DNA of 64,000 nucleotides from Salinihabitans flavidus (GTDB taxonomy: Bacteria; Pseudomonadota; Alphaproteobacteria; Rhodobacterales; Rhodobacteraceae), in assembly GCF_900110425.1 (NCBI RefSeq), contig NZ_FODS01000004.1:62001-126000 (forward strand), in the 5' to 3' direction. Made by a program: the position numbers and the translations under genes. The notes beneath the pieces are model-generated. The model did not search any database. It was not told where the DNA came from and saw only the letters and a program-made list of their open reading frames with translations. Of this stretch, positions 46,533 through 55,895 are shown piece by piece (position 1 is the stretch's first letter; each line of letters starts with the position of its first letter).

Positions 46533-48467
46533 TCAGGGGCGCCGCTTGGTGTAACTGATTCGCTCCATCAGCGCATCCAATTCTGCGCGTTCATCCTTGT
46601 CGATCGGGGCACCGTTCGGGGCGCGCTCGAATTCCACGTCATCCTCCAGCCCCGTGCGCAGCGCGCGATTACGGGCTTCTGTCGCCTGGCTGAGACGCCA
46701 TGTCATCGCCTCACCGGCCCCCCCGGCAAGATCCTCTTCAGCCTCGGCAATCTCTGCATCCAGACCCCGTTCCGCCGCCAGCTTGGCAAGCTCTTCAGCA
46801 AGGGTCTGCCGAGCCAGATCGGTATCCCCCGGATGTCGCATGGGCGGTGCAATGCGCACATGGGGATGGCTCAGCAGCGTTTCAAGCGGCGCCTCGCCCA
46901 TTTCGGCCAGGATCCGGCTGCGTAGCGCCTCGGCCCCCTCCGCCGCATGGCGCAGGATACACGACCGAAGCGCCCCATGCCCGGGATCGGCGCACTCCAA
47001 CTCTTCGATACCGTGCTCGAACTGGTCCAGCACCTGCGGTGTGCAGATCACCGTGGCCAGAATCACCGCCTCGCGCAAATGCGCAGTGTCCGCAGCCACC
47101 AGAACCGAGCTTTTGGTGCCCGGCCTCACCGTGACCGGCGGCTGCCAGCGCCCCTTGCCCTGACCGGCCCCGCCGCCCCTCTGCGGGCGGAAAAGCCGCC
47201 AGCGGAATTCCTTGATCGCCTCTCCGTAATGCCGCCGGATCGACGGATCGCGGATCATGGAGATTTTCTCGCGCAGCGCCTTGTCGAGCGCGGCCCGCCG
47301 TTCGGGGCTGTCAAAGACCTTGCCTTCCGTCTCCCGCTGCCAGAGCAACTGGACCATCGGGACCGCCGCGTTCAGCACGTCCTGCACGCCCTTCGCCCCC
47401 TTCGCCCGGATCAGGTCGTCGGGGTCCAGTCCGGCGGGCATCACCGCAAATCGCAGGCTCTGCCCTGCCTCAACGAGTGGCAGCGCCAGATCGACCACCC
47501 GCATCGCCGCGCGCAGTCCCGCCGTATCGCCATCGAGCGCGATCACCGGCTCGGGCGCAATCCTCCAGATGGTCTGCAACTGCTGCTCTGTCACGGCCGT
47601 GCCAAGCGGCGCCACCGCCGCCCCGAACCCCGCCTGCGCAAGCGCGATCACATCCATGTAGCCTTCGGCCACGATCAGCGGCGCCCCCTTGCCCGCCGCC
47701 TCGCGCGCGGGGCCATGGTTATAAAGGGTGCGCGATTTGTCGAACAGCTCGGTTTCCGGAGAGTTGAGGTATTTGGCGCTGTCGTTCGGGTCCATCGCCC
47801 GCCCGCCGAAGGCGATGCAGCGCCCCCGCGCATCGCGAATCGGAAACATGATTCGGTTGCGGAACGTGTCATAAGGCTTCCCGCCCTTGCGCGACGGCTT
47901 GGCCAGCCCGCAATCATGGATCAATTCTTCCGCTACGCCCTTGCCACGCAGGTGCTCCCAAAGCCCCTGCCAGCCGTCGGGCGCGAATCCGATCTCGAAG
48001 CGGTCCCGCGTGTCCTCGCGCATCCCGCGCCCATCCAGATACTCGCGCGCCGCCGACCCCGCACCCGACTGAAGCGCAAGACGGAAATGCCGTACGGCCA
48101 TTTCCATGACCTCGGCCAGTTCCCCGCGCCTGTCGGATTTTGCCTGCGCCGCCGGATCGCGTTCCGGCATCGGCATCCCCGCCTCTTGCGCAAGGATTTC
48201 CACCGCCTCCATGAAACCGACATTCTCGGTCTCGCGGATAAAGGAAATCGCATCCCCCTTGGCGTGGCAGCCAAAGCAATAGTAGAAGCCCTTTCGGTCA
48301 TCGACATGAAAAGATGCGGTTTTTTCCTGATGGAACGGGCACGGCGCCCAGAGATCCCCCTTGCCCTGATTGGACTTGCGCGGATCCCACACGACCTTGC
48401 GCCCAACAACCTGGCTCAGGCTGATGCGTGATCGCAGATCATCCAGGAATCCGGGGGGCAGGCTCAT
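46533..48467 (-). CDS. dnaG: DNA primase DnaG
   Basis: DnaG makes RNA primers for Okazaki fragments. The 644-residue protein has the N-terminal zinc finger CPFH...CFGC (Cys43, His46, Cys64, Cys67), the RNA polymerase core with TOPRIM motif IVAEGYMDVIALAQAGF, and a C-terminal helicase-binding region that ends MERISYTKRR, diverged as in other Rhodobacterales. The ATG at 48467 fits the short MSLPPGFLDDLRSRI start. It lies upstream of rpoD in the usual macromolecular-synthesis order, without rpsU. Confidence 0.97.
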   Translation of the reverse strand: MSLPPGFLDDLRSRISLSQVVGRKVVWDPRKSNQGKGDLWAPCPFHQEKTASFHVDDRKGFYYCFGCHAKGDAISFIRETENVGFMEAVEILAQEAGMPMPERDPAAQAKSDRRGELAEVMEMAVRHFRLALQSGAGSAAREYLDGRGMREDTRDRFEIGFAPDGWQGLWEHLRGKGVAEELIHDCGLAKPSRKGGKPYDTFRNRIMFPIRDARGRCIAFGGRAMDPNDSAKYLNSPETELFDKSRTLYNHGPAREAAGKGAPLIVAEGYMDVIALAQAGFGAAVAPLGTAVTEQQLQTIWRIAPEPVIALDGDTAGLRAAMRVVDLALPLVEAGQSLRFAVMPAGLDPDDLIRAKGAKGVQDVLNAAVPMVQLLWQRETEGKVFDSPERRAALDKALREKISMIRDPSIRRHYGEAIKEFRWRLFRPQRGGGAGQGKGRWQPPVTVRPGTKSSVLVAADTAHLREAVILATVICTPQVLDQFEHGIEELECADPGHGALRSCILRHAAEGAEALRSRILAEMGEAPLETLLSHPHVRIAPPMRHPGDTDLARQTLAEELAKLAAERGLDAEIAEAEEDLAGGAGEAMTWRLSQATEARNRALRTGLEDDVEFERAPNGAPIDKDERAELDALMERISYTKRRP

Positions 48468-48525
48468 GCGGCATCATAACGGCAGTGGCGGGATACTGTC
48501 CAGATAGCGTCCACGCCCCTTCGCT

Positions 48526-48819
48526 TCAATGGTTGAGGCACTGCTCCGCATAGGCTTCGCCGATCTCAAGCTCAAGCGCGTCCTTCTCAAGCGTATAGAC
48601 CCAGGCGACCAGATGCGGCACCGCCGGCTGGTAGCGTTCCTCGACCGCCTTTGTCAGCGCGCGTGTCGTGCGTGCTTCACTACGGCCATCGCGCCGCATC
48701 TGCGCCGCGCCATCCACGATCCCGGCCTGCACGGCGCAACTGGCATTCTTGGATTCCTCCGCCGTCAGGGCGGGCGCGGCCAGCAATCCGGCCACAATCG
48801 ACAGTATCAGCACTCGCAT
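48526..48819 (-). CDS. Small exported protein
   Basis: A 97-residue protein with a signal peptide (hydrophobic residues 2-18, probable cleavage after LTA) and two cysteines in the mature part (SCAVQAGIVDG and EQCLNH). The helical middle contains a basic stretch RRDGRSEARTTRAL. I do not recognise the family; short periplasmic proteins of this pattern are common in roseobacters. It is transcribed in the same direction as soxBDAG, 38 bp after soxG, and could be read from that transcript. Confidence 0.65.
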   Translation of the reverse strand: MRVLILSIVAGLLAAPALTAEESKNASCAVQAGIVDGAAQMRRDGRSEARTTRALTKAVEERYQPAVPHLVAWVYTLEKDALELEIGEAYAEQCLNH

Positions 48820-48857
48820 GACAGACTCCTCCGCGTCAAAGTCGATGTCTTTTGATG

Positions 48858-49409
48858 TCAGGCGCCACGGCGCCCCGCAACCCCCTTCATGGCGGTCTGA
48901 AGCTCATGCACCAGCGTTTCAGCCATTGACCGAAAGACTAGAATCATGAAGGCATCGTCACCCACCCGCGTGATCGACGTCGTCATATGGCCCAACAACG
49001 TGCGGGCTGTATGCCCGCGCTTGAAAACCCGCTGGCGCAGATCCATCGGCACCAGCCGTGCCAGCACGGCTTCCGCATCGTCCCCCGCGATGCGCACCGC
49101 CGCCCATGCGTCCGACTGGTCCGTTTGCGCCGCGTGACCGGCAAGCGCCGTCTGCGCGCGCGCCCCGATGAGCATCACCTGCCCGCGCCCGAACCACACC
49201 GCCCGTGCCCCCTCGCGCCCGGTGGCCCGCTTCGGGGCCGGGGTGGCCATGCCGTGCGCGTCCTTGAGCGCATCCGAAAACGCGGCCTCCCGCCCATTGA
49301 AGGGCGCCATCAGCGTCATCGCCTCCGGCACAACTTCCGTCACCGCGACGGCTCCGCCCTCAAGCGGCAACAGCCCCGCGCAGGGGGTTTTCGCAATCAA
49401 CTCAGCCAC
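48858..49409 (-). CDS. soxG: Sarcosine oxidase gamma subunit
   Basis: The smallest catalytic-complex subunit of heterotetrameric sarcosine oxidase, 183 residues. It is weakly conserved but placed correctly after soxA; the C-terminal region RVFKRGHTARTLLGHMTTSITRVGDDAFMILV-like stretch fits the SoxG family. The start is GTG at 49409, which overlaps the soxA stop by 8 bp (GTGGCTGA) and has GGAG nine bases upstream; the longer frame to 49508 would lie inside soxA. The subunit packs against SoxA near the folate site. Confidence 0.9.
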   Translation of the reverse strand: MAELIAKTPCAGLLPLEGGAVAVTEVVPEAMTLMAPFNGREAAFSDALKDAHGMATPAPKRATGREGARAVWFGRGQVMLIGARAQTALAGHAAQTDQSDAWAAVRIAGDDAEAVLARLVPMDLRQRVFKRGHTARTLLGHMTTSITRVGDDAFMILVFRSMAETLVHELQTAMKGVAGRRGA

Positions 49410-52329
49410 GGGTCTTTTCTCCTTCCGGGTCGTGAAAGACGGGGTGACAGACCTCGCAGCGGGCGGTGATCCCGCGCAGCTGATCGACCATCCGGATCTC
49501 CTCGCCATGCCGGGCCCTGCCGTTCTTCAGAAACGCGAGCGCAAGATAACTCTCCAAAGTCGGGGAAAACCCGACCGACGTGACATAGCCCTGACCATAC
49601 GCCCGCTCCGCCGGATCGCCGGCGTTGAACAAATGCGCCCCCGCGGTCAGTTGCCTGACCGTGCCCACCGGCTTCAGGCCCACAAGCTGTTCGCGCTCCG
49701 GCCCGCTGAGCCCCGGCCGCTCGCTCATGGTCTTGCCGATGCAATCTTTCTTCGCGCTCACCATCCGGCCCATGCCGATGTCGTCGGCTGTCACCCGGCC
49801 ATGGATTTCCGAATGGGTGATGAATCCCTTCTCGATCCGCAACACGTTGAGTGCCTCCATCCCGTAAGGACCGCCACCAAGAGCCCCGGCCCGTGCCAGA
49901 AGCAACCGAAACAGGCTGTCGCCATAGCGCGCGGGCACCGCCACCTCATAGGCATGCTCGCCACTGAACGAAATTCGAAAGAGCCGCCCTTCGACCCCCT
50001 GCACCCGCACCGCGCCGCAGGCCATGAACGGCCAGCGTTCACCGTCGATGGTCTCATCGAGGATCGAGTTCAGCAGCTCGCGCGATTTCGGGCCCGCGAC
50101 TGCGAACTGCGCCCATTGCTCCGTGACAGAGGCAAGACGCACATCCCATTCGGAACGCAGGCATTGATGCACATACTCCAGATGCCGCATCACCGGCCCT
50201 GCCGCGGCGGTGGTCGTCGTCATCACGTAATGCGTCTGGCCAAGCCTTGCCGTGGTGCCATCGTCCATCACATGCCCGTCCTCGCGTAGCATCAGGCCAT
50301 AGCGCGTGCGCCCGACCTTCAGCGTGGAGAACATGTTGGTGTAAACCAGATCGAGAAACGCCGGCGCATCCTCGCCCTGAATGTCGATTTTGCCCAGCGT
50401 GGAGACATCGCAGACCCCCACCGCGGAACGCACCATGTTCACCTCCCGGTCGCAGCTTTGCCGCCAACTCGTCTCGCCCGGCGCGGGAAAGTAACTCGGG
50501 CGATACCAAAGCCCCGCCTCGATCATCGGCGCGCCGCGCTCCACGCTCGCCTTGTGGCTGGTGGTGAACCGCTCCGGTGCGAAGCCGCGCCCCTGCGCCC
50601 CCGCACCCATCGCCGCGACAGGCACCGGGCTGAACGGCGGGCGGAAGGTGGTGGTGCCGGTCTCGGCAATCCCGCGTCCCGTCGCATCGGCCAGAACCGC
50701 CAGCGCCGCGACGTTGGAATTGCGCCCCTGATCCGGCGCCATCCCCTGCGTGGTGTAGCGTTTCATATGCTCGACGGAGCGGAAATTCTCCGTCGCGGCA
50801 AGTGTCACGTCCTTGACCGTCACATCGTTCTGAAAATCGAGCCACGCGCGCCCCTTGCCCGGCACGGCCCACAGCGGCTGAAGGCGATAGGGCGCGTCCT
50901 CGGCCTCCGGCGTCTCGCCCACCTCGGTCGTGATCCCAAGGTCCGACAGCGCGGCCACCGCCGCCTCCGCCCCCTGCACAAACGCGCCATGCGTGGAAAA
51001 CACCCCGTTGCACGCGCCGGCCATCCGCATCCCCGGCACCGCGCCGGGCGCAGGCAGAAACGCCTGCACCGCCTCGTCCCAGACCGGCCGCCCGTTCATG
51101 TGACAGGACAGATGCACGCTCGGGTTCCATCCGCCCGACATGGCAAGGCAATCGGTCTTTATCTTCTCCTCGCCACTGGTCGCACGATAGGTGACGGACT
51201 CCAGCCCCTTGCGCCCCGCGGTATCGCAGACCTGCGCCCCCTTGATCACAGGGTATCCCTGCCCGTCCGGCGCCTCGAGCCGGCTGTCGATCACAGCGGC
51301 CACATGCATCCCGGCCTCCACGAGATCGCGCGCCGTGCGGTGCGCGTCGTCGTTGTTGGCGAAGATCGTGGTCGCCCGCCCCGGCGCCACGCCATAGCGG
51401 TTGAGGTAACTCCGCACCGCGCCCGCCGTCATGATCCCCGGACGGTCATTGTTGCGGAAGGCGACGGGACGCTCGATCGCGCCGGTCGCCAGTACGGACC
51501 GCTGCGCCACGATCCGCCAGAAACACTCGCGCGGCGCCTGTCCGCGCGGCCGGTGATGCGCCACCCGTTCCAGCGCGCCGAAGGTGCCCTGATCATAGGC
51601 CCCGGTCACCGTGGTGCGCGGCATCAGGTGGACATTGTCCATCTGCGCCAGCTCGGCCACCGCCTGCGCCGCCCATTCCGCGCCGGGCATGCCGTCGATC
51701 TCGTGGGTTTCGGAATTGAGCCGCCCGCCCATCAGGCTGTCCTCATCGGCCAATATGACATCCGCCCCCGCCCGCGCCGCCGCCCGCGCCGCGCTGAGCC
51801 CAGCCGGCCCCGCCCCGATCACCAACAAGTCGCAGAAGGCAAAGGCTTTCTCGTAGCGGTCAGTATTGCCCTGCCCACTCAGCGCGCCAAGCCCCGCCGC
51901 GCGCCGGATCACCGGCTCATAGACCCGTTCCCAGAACGACTTGGGCCACATGAAGGTCTTGTAATAGAACCCAGCCCCAAGGAACGGCGCCGCCAGATCG
52001 TTGAGCGCCAGAAGATCCCATTCCAGCGATGGAAAACGGTTTTGCGAGAACACCTCCAGCTCCTGAAAGACCTCCTGCACCGTCGCGCGCACGTTCGGGT
52101 CCTGCTCCGAGCCCCGCCCGACCGTGATCAGCGCGTTGGCCTCCTCGCTGCCCGCCCCCATCACGCCGCGCGGGCGGTGATACTTGAACGACCGCGCCAT
52201 CAGCCGCACGTCATTGGCCAGCAGGGCCGATGCCACGCTATCGCCCGCAAACCCGTCATACCGCCGCCCGTCGAAGGTGAAACTCACCGGCGTGCTCCGG
52301 TCGATCAGGCCCTTTCCCGTCACCCTCAT
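49402..52329 (-). CDS. soxA: Sarcosine oxidase alpha subunit
   Basis: The 975-residue alpha subunit binds NAD+ and tetrahydrofolate. In order it has an N-terminal Fer2_4-like domain (residues 10-110) lacking iron-sulphur cysteines, a Rossmann FAD/NAD domain with DLLVIGAGPAGLSAARAA near residue 168, and a C-terminal GcvT-like folate domain with VCDVSTLGKIDIQGEDA and NVLRIEKGFITHSE. The complex oxidises sarcosine to glycine and passes the methyl to THF as 5,10-methylene-THF, with hydrogen peroxide as by-product. Its ATG overlaps the soxD stop (ATGA). Confidence 0.97.
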   Translation of the reverse strand: MRVTGKGLIDRSTPVSFTFDGRRYDGFAGDSVASALLANDVRLMARSFKYHRPRGVMGAGSEEANALITVGRGSEQDPNVRATVQEVFQELEVFSQNRFPSLEWDLLALNDLAAPFLGAGFYYKTFMWPKSFWERVYEPVIRRAAGLGALSGQGNTDRYEKAFAFCDLLVIGAGPAGLSAARAAARAGADVILADEDSLMGGRLNSETHEIDGMPGAEWAAQAVAELAQMDNVHLMPRTTVTGAYDQGTFGALERVAHHRPRGQAPRECFWRIVAQRSVLATGAIERPVAFRNNDRPGIMTAGAVRSYLNRYGVAPGRATTIFANNDDAHRTARDLVEAGMHVAAVIDSRLEAPDGQGYPVIKGAQVCDTAGRKGLESVTYRATSGEEKIKTDCLAMSGGWNPSVHLSCHMNGRPVWDEAVQAFLPAPGAVPGMRMAGACNGVFSTHGAFVQGAEAAVAALSDLGITTEVGETPEAEDAPYRLQPLWAVPGKGRAWLDFQNDVTVKDVTLAATENFRSVEHMKRYTTQGMAPDQGRNSNVAALAVLADATGRGIAETGTTTFRPPFSPVPVAAMGAGAQGRGFAPERFTTSHKASVERGAPMIEAGLWYRPSYFPAPGETSWRQSCDREVNMVRSAVGVCDVSTLGKIDIQGEDAPAFLDLVYTNMFSTLKVGRTRYGLMLREDGHVMDDGTTARLGQTHYVMTTTTAAAGPVMRHLEYVHQCLRSEWDVRLASVTEQWAQFAVAGPKSRELLNSILDETIDGERWPFMACGAVRVQGVEGRLFRISFSGEHAYEVAVPARYGDSLFRLLLARAGALGGGPYGMEALNVLRIEKGFITHSEIHGRVTADDIGMGRMVSAKKDCIGKTMSERPGLSGPEREQLVGLKPVGTVRQLTAGAHLFNAGDPAERAYGQGYVTSVGFSPTLESYLALAFLKNGRARHGEEIRMVDQLRGITARCEVCHPVFHDPEGEKTRG

Positions 52330-52610
52330 GGCCGCGCCTCCCGCAGGTCCGCGGCCACATCAGATGCCAGTTCGGTGGCCAGAACCTCATGCGTCACCGT
52401 ATTGCGCGTCACCACGACCCAGGCGCCGCACCCGCCCTCGTGAGACCAAAGATCGCGCGTGTCCCCGGCCGGATTGTCGCGGTTGTGCAGGTAATCGTCC
52501 CAGGCCGCCTCCCCCGCCTCCGGGTCAGGCCGTTCGAGAAGCACCGCATCTCCCACGTAGTAGAACTCTCGCCGGTCGCGCTCACCGCAAATCGGACAGG
52601 TGATCCTCAT
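52326..52610 (-). CDS. soxD: Sarcosine oxidase delta subunit
   Basis: A 94-residue zinc-binding subunit. The zinc ligands are likely Cys5, Cys8, His57 and Cys61 (CPIC near the start and SHEGGC). DLWSHEGGCGAWVVVTRNT is the family signature, and the conserved DYLHNRDNPAG precedes it. The ATG at 52610 follows the 79-bp gap from soxB, which contains a dispersed repeat. Stop and soxA start overlap (ATGA). Confidence 0.95.
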   Translation of the reverse strand: MRITCPICGERDRREFYYVGDAVLLERPDPEAGEAAWDDYLHNRDNPAGDTRDLWSHEGGCGAWVVVTRNTVTHEVLATELASDVAADLREARP

Positions 52611-52639
52611 GCCGTTCCCCCGCGCAGGCCGGAACCTGC

Positions 52640-52666
52640 CCTTTCTCTGTTCTTCAAATACTCATG
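52640..52666 (+). repeat. REP-like repeat tail, locus 2 (soxB-soxD gap)
   Basis: CCTTTCTCTGTTCTTC followed by AAATACTCATG matches, on this strand, the reverse complement of the tail at 10917-10942 with a few substitutions. It occupies the gap between soxB and soxD; a hairpin part is not obvious here. Confidence 0.6.
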
Positions 52667-52689
52667 TCCCGCCATCGCCCCCACCTCCG

Positions 52690-53943
52690 TCAATGCAGGT
52701 TGTGCTGGGCGCCGGTGCCCTCTTCATCCATCAGGCCGATCCCGCTGCGGAACCGGTCGAGCCGGAAGCCCGCCGCCACCTCATGCGGGCTGTCGGTCGC
52801 CATCAGATGCGCCATGCACCAGCCAGAGGCCGGCACCGCCTTGAACCCGCCATAGCACCAGCCGCAATCGAGATAGAGCCCCTCGACCCCCGTGCGGTCG
52901 ATGATGGGCGAGCCGTCGGGCGTCATGTCCATGATCCCGCCCCAACTGCGCAACACCTTTGCCTTGCCGAGCATCGGCATCAGGGTCATGCCCGCCTCCA
53001 TCACATGCTCGGCCATCGGCAGGTTGCCGCGCTGCGCATAGGAGGCGTAGAAATCCAGATCGCCCCCGAACACCAGCCCGCCCTTGTCCGACTGGCTGAT
53101 ATAGAAATGCCCCATGCCAAAGCTCACGACATGGTCGATTACCGGCTTCAGGCCCTCGGTGACGAAGGCCTGCAAAACATGGCTCTCGATCGGAAGACGC
53201 ATCCCCGCCATCGCCGCCACCTGACCCGAGCGGCCCGCCACCACGATACCGACCTTCCGGGCCCGGATCGAACCGCGCGTGGTCTGCACGCCGGTCACCT
53301 TGCCGTTCTCGATGTCGATGCCGGTGACCTCGCAATTCTGGATCAGGTCCACGCCGCGCCGGTCCGCGCCGCGCGCATAGCCCCAGGCCACCGCGTCATG
53401 CCGCGCCGTGCCACCGCGCGGGTGATACAGCCCGCCATAGATCGGAAAGCGTGCGTTGTCGAAATCGAGATACGGCAGATAGCGGCGCACCCCTTCACGG
53501 TCGAGAAGGATCGCATCGTCGCCCTGATTGATCATCGCGTTGCCCCGACGGGCAAAGGCATCGCGCTGCCCGTCGCTGTGAAACAGGTTGATCAGCCCGC
53601 GCTGCGAATGCATCACGTTGTAGTTGAGGTCTTCCTCCAGCCCCTCCCAGAGCTTGAGCGAGTGACTGTAGAATTCCGAATTGCCGGGCAGGAAATAATT
53701 GGCGCGCACGATGGTGGTGTTGCGCCCCACGTTGCCGCCGCCGAGATAGCCCTTCTCCAGAACCGCGACATTGGTCAGCCCGTGGTTCCGCGCGAGGTAA
53801 TAGGCGGTCGACAGCCCGTGACCGCCGCCGCCGATGACGATGGCGTCGTATTCCGCTTTCGGCTCCGGATCGCGCCAATGGGGGCCCCACCCCTTGTTGC
53901 CGGTCAGCCCTTCTTTAAGAACACGTAACCCGGAAAACCGCAT
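52690..53943 (-). CDS. soxB: Sarcosine oxidase beta subunit
   Basis: The 417-residue catalytic flavoprotein subunit, of the DadA/D-amino-acid-oxidase-like family. The FAD-binding motif YDAIVIGGGGHGLSTAYYLA begins near residue 31, followed by the glycine-rich GYLGGGNVGRNTT that lies at the covalent FMN/FAD interface, and VHAFVTEGLKP-like AFVTEGLKPVIDH. The ATG at 53943 was preferred to a frame starting at 53973. It is the first gene of soxB-soxD-soxA-soxG. Confidence 0.96.
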   Translation of the reverse strand: MRFSGLRVLKEGLTGNKGWGPHWRDPEPKAEYDAIVIGGGGHGLSTAYYLARNHGLTNVAVLEKGYLGGGNVGRNTTIVRANYFLPGNSEFYSHSLKLWEGLEEDLNYNVMHSQRGLINLFHSDGQRDAFARRGNAMINQGDDAILLDREGVRRYLPYLDFDNARFPIYGGLYHPRGGTARHDAVAWGYARGADRRGVDLIQNCEVTGIDIENGKVTGVQTTRGSIRARKVGIVVAGRSGQVAAMAGMRLPIESHVLQAFVTEGLKPVIDHVVSFGMGHFYISQSDKGGLVFGGDLDFYASYAQRGNLPMAEHVMEAGMTLMPMLGKAKVLRSWGGIMDMTPDGSPIIDRTGVEGLYLDCGWCYGGFKAVPASGWCMAHLMATDSPHEVAAGFRLDRFRSGIGLMDEEGTGAQHNLH

Positions 53944-54135
53944 CTGTTCATCCTTCCTGCCCCGGCGCGCCATCGGCGCGTCAACGCGAAACTAACACCC
54001 TGCGCGGCAAGCGCCACCCCGTGAAATTCGGCATCGGGTTGCCCGCTGGCAGCACGCCGCGACGACCTCCCGACAGTCGGCGGAGGGCGCGGCACTGGGA
54101 AATCATCCGCAAAGGTCATTTTGCCGCCCGGCGCC

Positions 54136-55572
54136 TCAAAGCCCCTTGGCGCGATAGCTCTTGGCCACCTTGTCGATACTGACCAGATAGGCGGCGGTGC
54201 GCAGGTCGGACACATCCTCCCGGTCGTGCCAGACATCGCGCATCGACTGATAGGCGATCCGCATCGTGTCATCGAGACCCGAGCGCACCAGCTCAAGCTC
54301 ATCGGCCCCGCGCAGGTATTTCTCCTTGAAGTTCGGGGTGAGCGACCATGTCTTGCCGAGCGAATCCGACAGCTTCTCCAACTCGTCCACGACAAGCTGG
54401 TGCCGCGATTCTTCCTGCCGGCGCTGCATCCGGCCAAACCGGATATGGCTGAGGTTCTTGACCCACTCGAAATAGGACACGGTCACACCGCCGGCATTGG
54501 CATACATGTCCGGTATGATCACGACGCCCATCTTGCGCAGGATCTCGTCGGCGCCCGCCGTCACCGGCCCGTTCGCCGCCTCGATGATCAGCGGCGCCTT
54601 GATGCGGTCGGCATTGGTCAGGTTGATCACCCCCTCAAGCGCCGCCGGAATGAGGATGTCGCATTCCTCCTCCAGCACCGCAGCCCCTTCGGCCGAGTGG
54701 GTGGCGTCGGGAAATCCGGTCACGCCGCCATGCTTGGCGATCCAGGCGTGAACCGCCTCCACGTCAAGCCCCTCGGGACTGAACAACGCACCGTCGCGCT
54801 CGATGATGCCGGTGATCACCGCGCCATCTTCCTCGCTGAGAAACTTGGCCGCGTGATAACCCACGTTGCCAAGGCCCTGAACGATGATCCGCTTTCCGTC
54901 GAGCGTACCGCTCAGCCCGGCCTTTTCCTTGCCGCGGTGGTCGCGGAAGAACTCGCGCAGCGCAAATTGCACCCCGCGCCCCGTCGCCTCGATCCGGCCG
55001 GCGATGCCCCCGGCATTGAGCGGCTTGCCGGTGACACAGGCCCGCGCGTTGATGTCGGTGGTGTTCATCCGGGCGTATTGGTCCGCGATCCACGCCATCT
55101 CGCGCTCGCCGGTGCCCATGTCGGGGGCGGGCACGTTCTGGCTGGGGTGGATCAGGTCGCGCTTGGCCAGTTCATAGGCAAAGCGGCGGGTGATGAGCTC
55201 CAGCTCGTGTTCCTCGTATTCGCGCGGATCGATCCGCAGCCCCCCCTTGGAGCCGCCGAACGGCGCCTCCACCAGGGCGCATTTGTAGGTCATCAGCGCC
55301 GCAAGCGCCTCCACCTCGTCCTGATTGACCGCGAGCGCATAGCGGATGCCGCCCTTGACCGGCTCCATATGCTCCGAATGCACCGAACGGTAGCCGGTGA
55401 AAGTATGCATCTGCCCCCGCAGCCGGACACCGAAACGAACGGTATAGGTCGCGTTGCAAACACGGATCTTCTCCTCCAGGCCGGGCGGCAGATCCATCAG
55501 CGCCACCGCGCGGTTGAACATCAGATCCACGCTCTCGCGGAAACTCGGCTCTCTCACTGATGTCGCGTCCAT
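54136..55572 (-). CDS. gdhA: Glu/Leu/Phe/Val dehydrogenase family (glutamate dehydrogenase)
   Basis: A 478-residue amino-acid dehydrogenase. GGIRYALAVNQDEVEALA, the catalytic-lysine segment VEAPFGGSKGGLRI, PAPDMGTGEREMAWIADQY and the NAD(P)-binding GLGNVGYHAAKFL are all present, and the length fits NAD-dependent glutamate dehydrogenases of this superfamily. It converts glutamate to 2-oxoglutarate and ammonia or the reverse. GGAGGGCGAG precedes the ATG at 55572. A palindromic site lies about 95 bp upstream. The soxBDAG genes start 192 bp downstream of its stop; a functional link is possible but unproved. Confidence 0.93.
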   Translation of the reverse strand: MDATSVREPSFRESVDLMFNRAVALMDLPPGLEEKIRVCNATYTVRFGVRLRGQMHTFTGYRSVHSEHMEPVKGGIRYALAVNQDEVEALAALMTYKCALVEAPFGGSKGGLRIDPREYEEHELELITRRFAYELAKRDLIHPSQNVPAPDMGTGEREMAWIADQYARMNTTDINARACVTGKPLNAGGIAGRIEATGRGVQFALREFFRDHRGKEKAGLSGTLDGKRIIVQGLGNVGYHAAKFLSEEDGAVITGIIERDGALFSPEGLDVEAVHAWIAKHGGVTGFPDATHSAEGAAVLEEECDILIPAALEGVINLTNADRIKAPLIIEAANGPVTAGADEILRKMGVVIIPDMYANAGGVTVSYFEWVKNLSHIRFGRMQRRQEESRHQLVVDELEKLSDSLGKTWSLTPNFKEKYLRGADELELVRSGLDDTMRIAYQSMRDVWHDREDVSDLRTAAYLVSIDKVAKSYRAKGL

Positions 55573-55895
55573 TCTCGCCCTCCAAACCAAAGCACCTGTT
55601 GCGACTCAAAGCCGCATACCCGAAGCCTAAGCCGGAAACCGGGCAAGATGCGAGTTTGAACTTTCGGTTTTGCACAAAACTTGAGCGGCACCTGAACACC
55701 ACACGGATCGCGCGAATTCTTCTCGCCCCTTCGGCTCCAGTCAACGAAAACAGCGCGTAAATAACCGAAAAAACCGCTCCTCAGAGCCATTTCCGCCAAA
55801 TTTACGCCGTAATGCGTTGCGACATATGCCGGTGGCGCAATCTGTGCCGTACGAGTGAATCCAGTTTAGCAGGCTCCCGCGGAGGGCGGATTACA
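55573..55895. other. 323-bp divergent intergenic region (gdhA / tadG-like)
   Basis: The region holds the promoters of gdhA (minus) and of the TadG-like gene (plus). The only clear structure is the palindrome GTTTTGCACAAAAC at 55667-55680. No small gene or terminator was recognised. Confidence 0.5.
55667..55680. promoter_or_regulatory. Palindromic candidate operator upstream of gdhA
   Basis: GTTTTG and CAAAAC are perfect inverted arms around a 2-bp centre, about 95 bp upstream of the gdhA ATG and 216 bp upstream of the divergent gene. The binding protein is not known. Confidence 0.4.
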
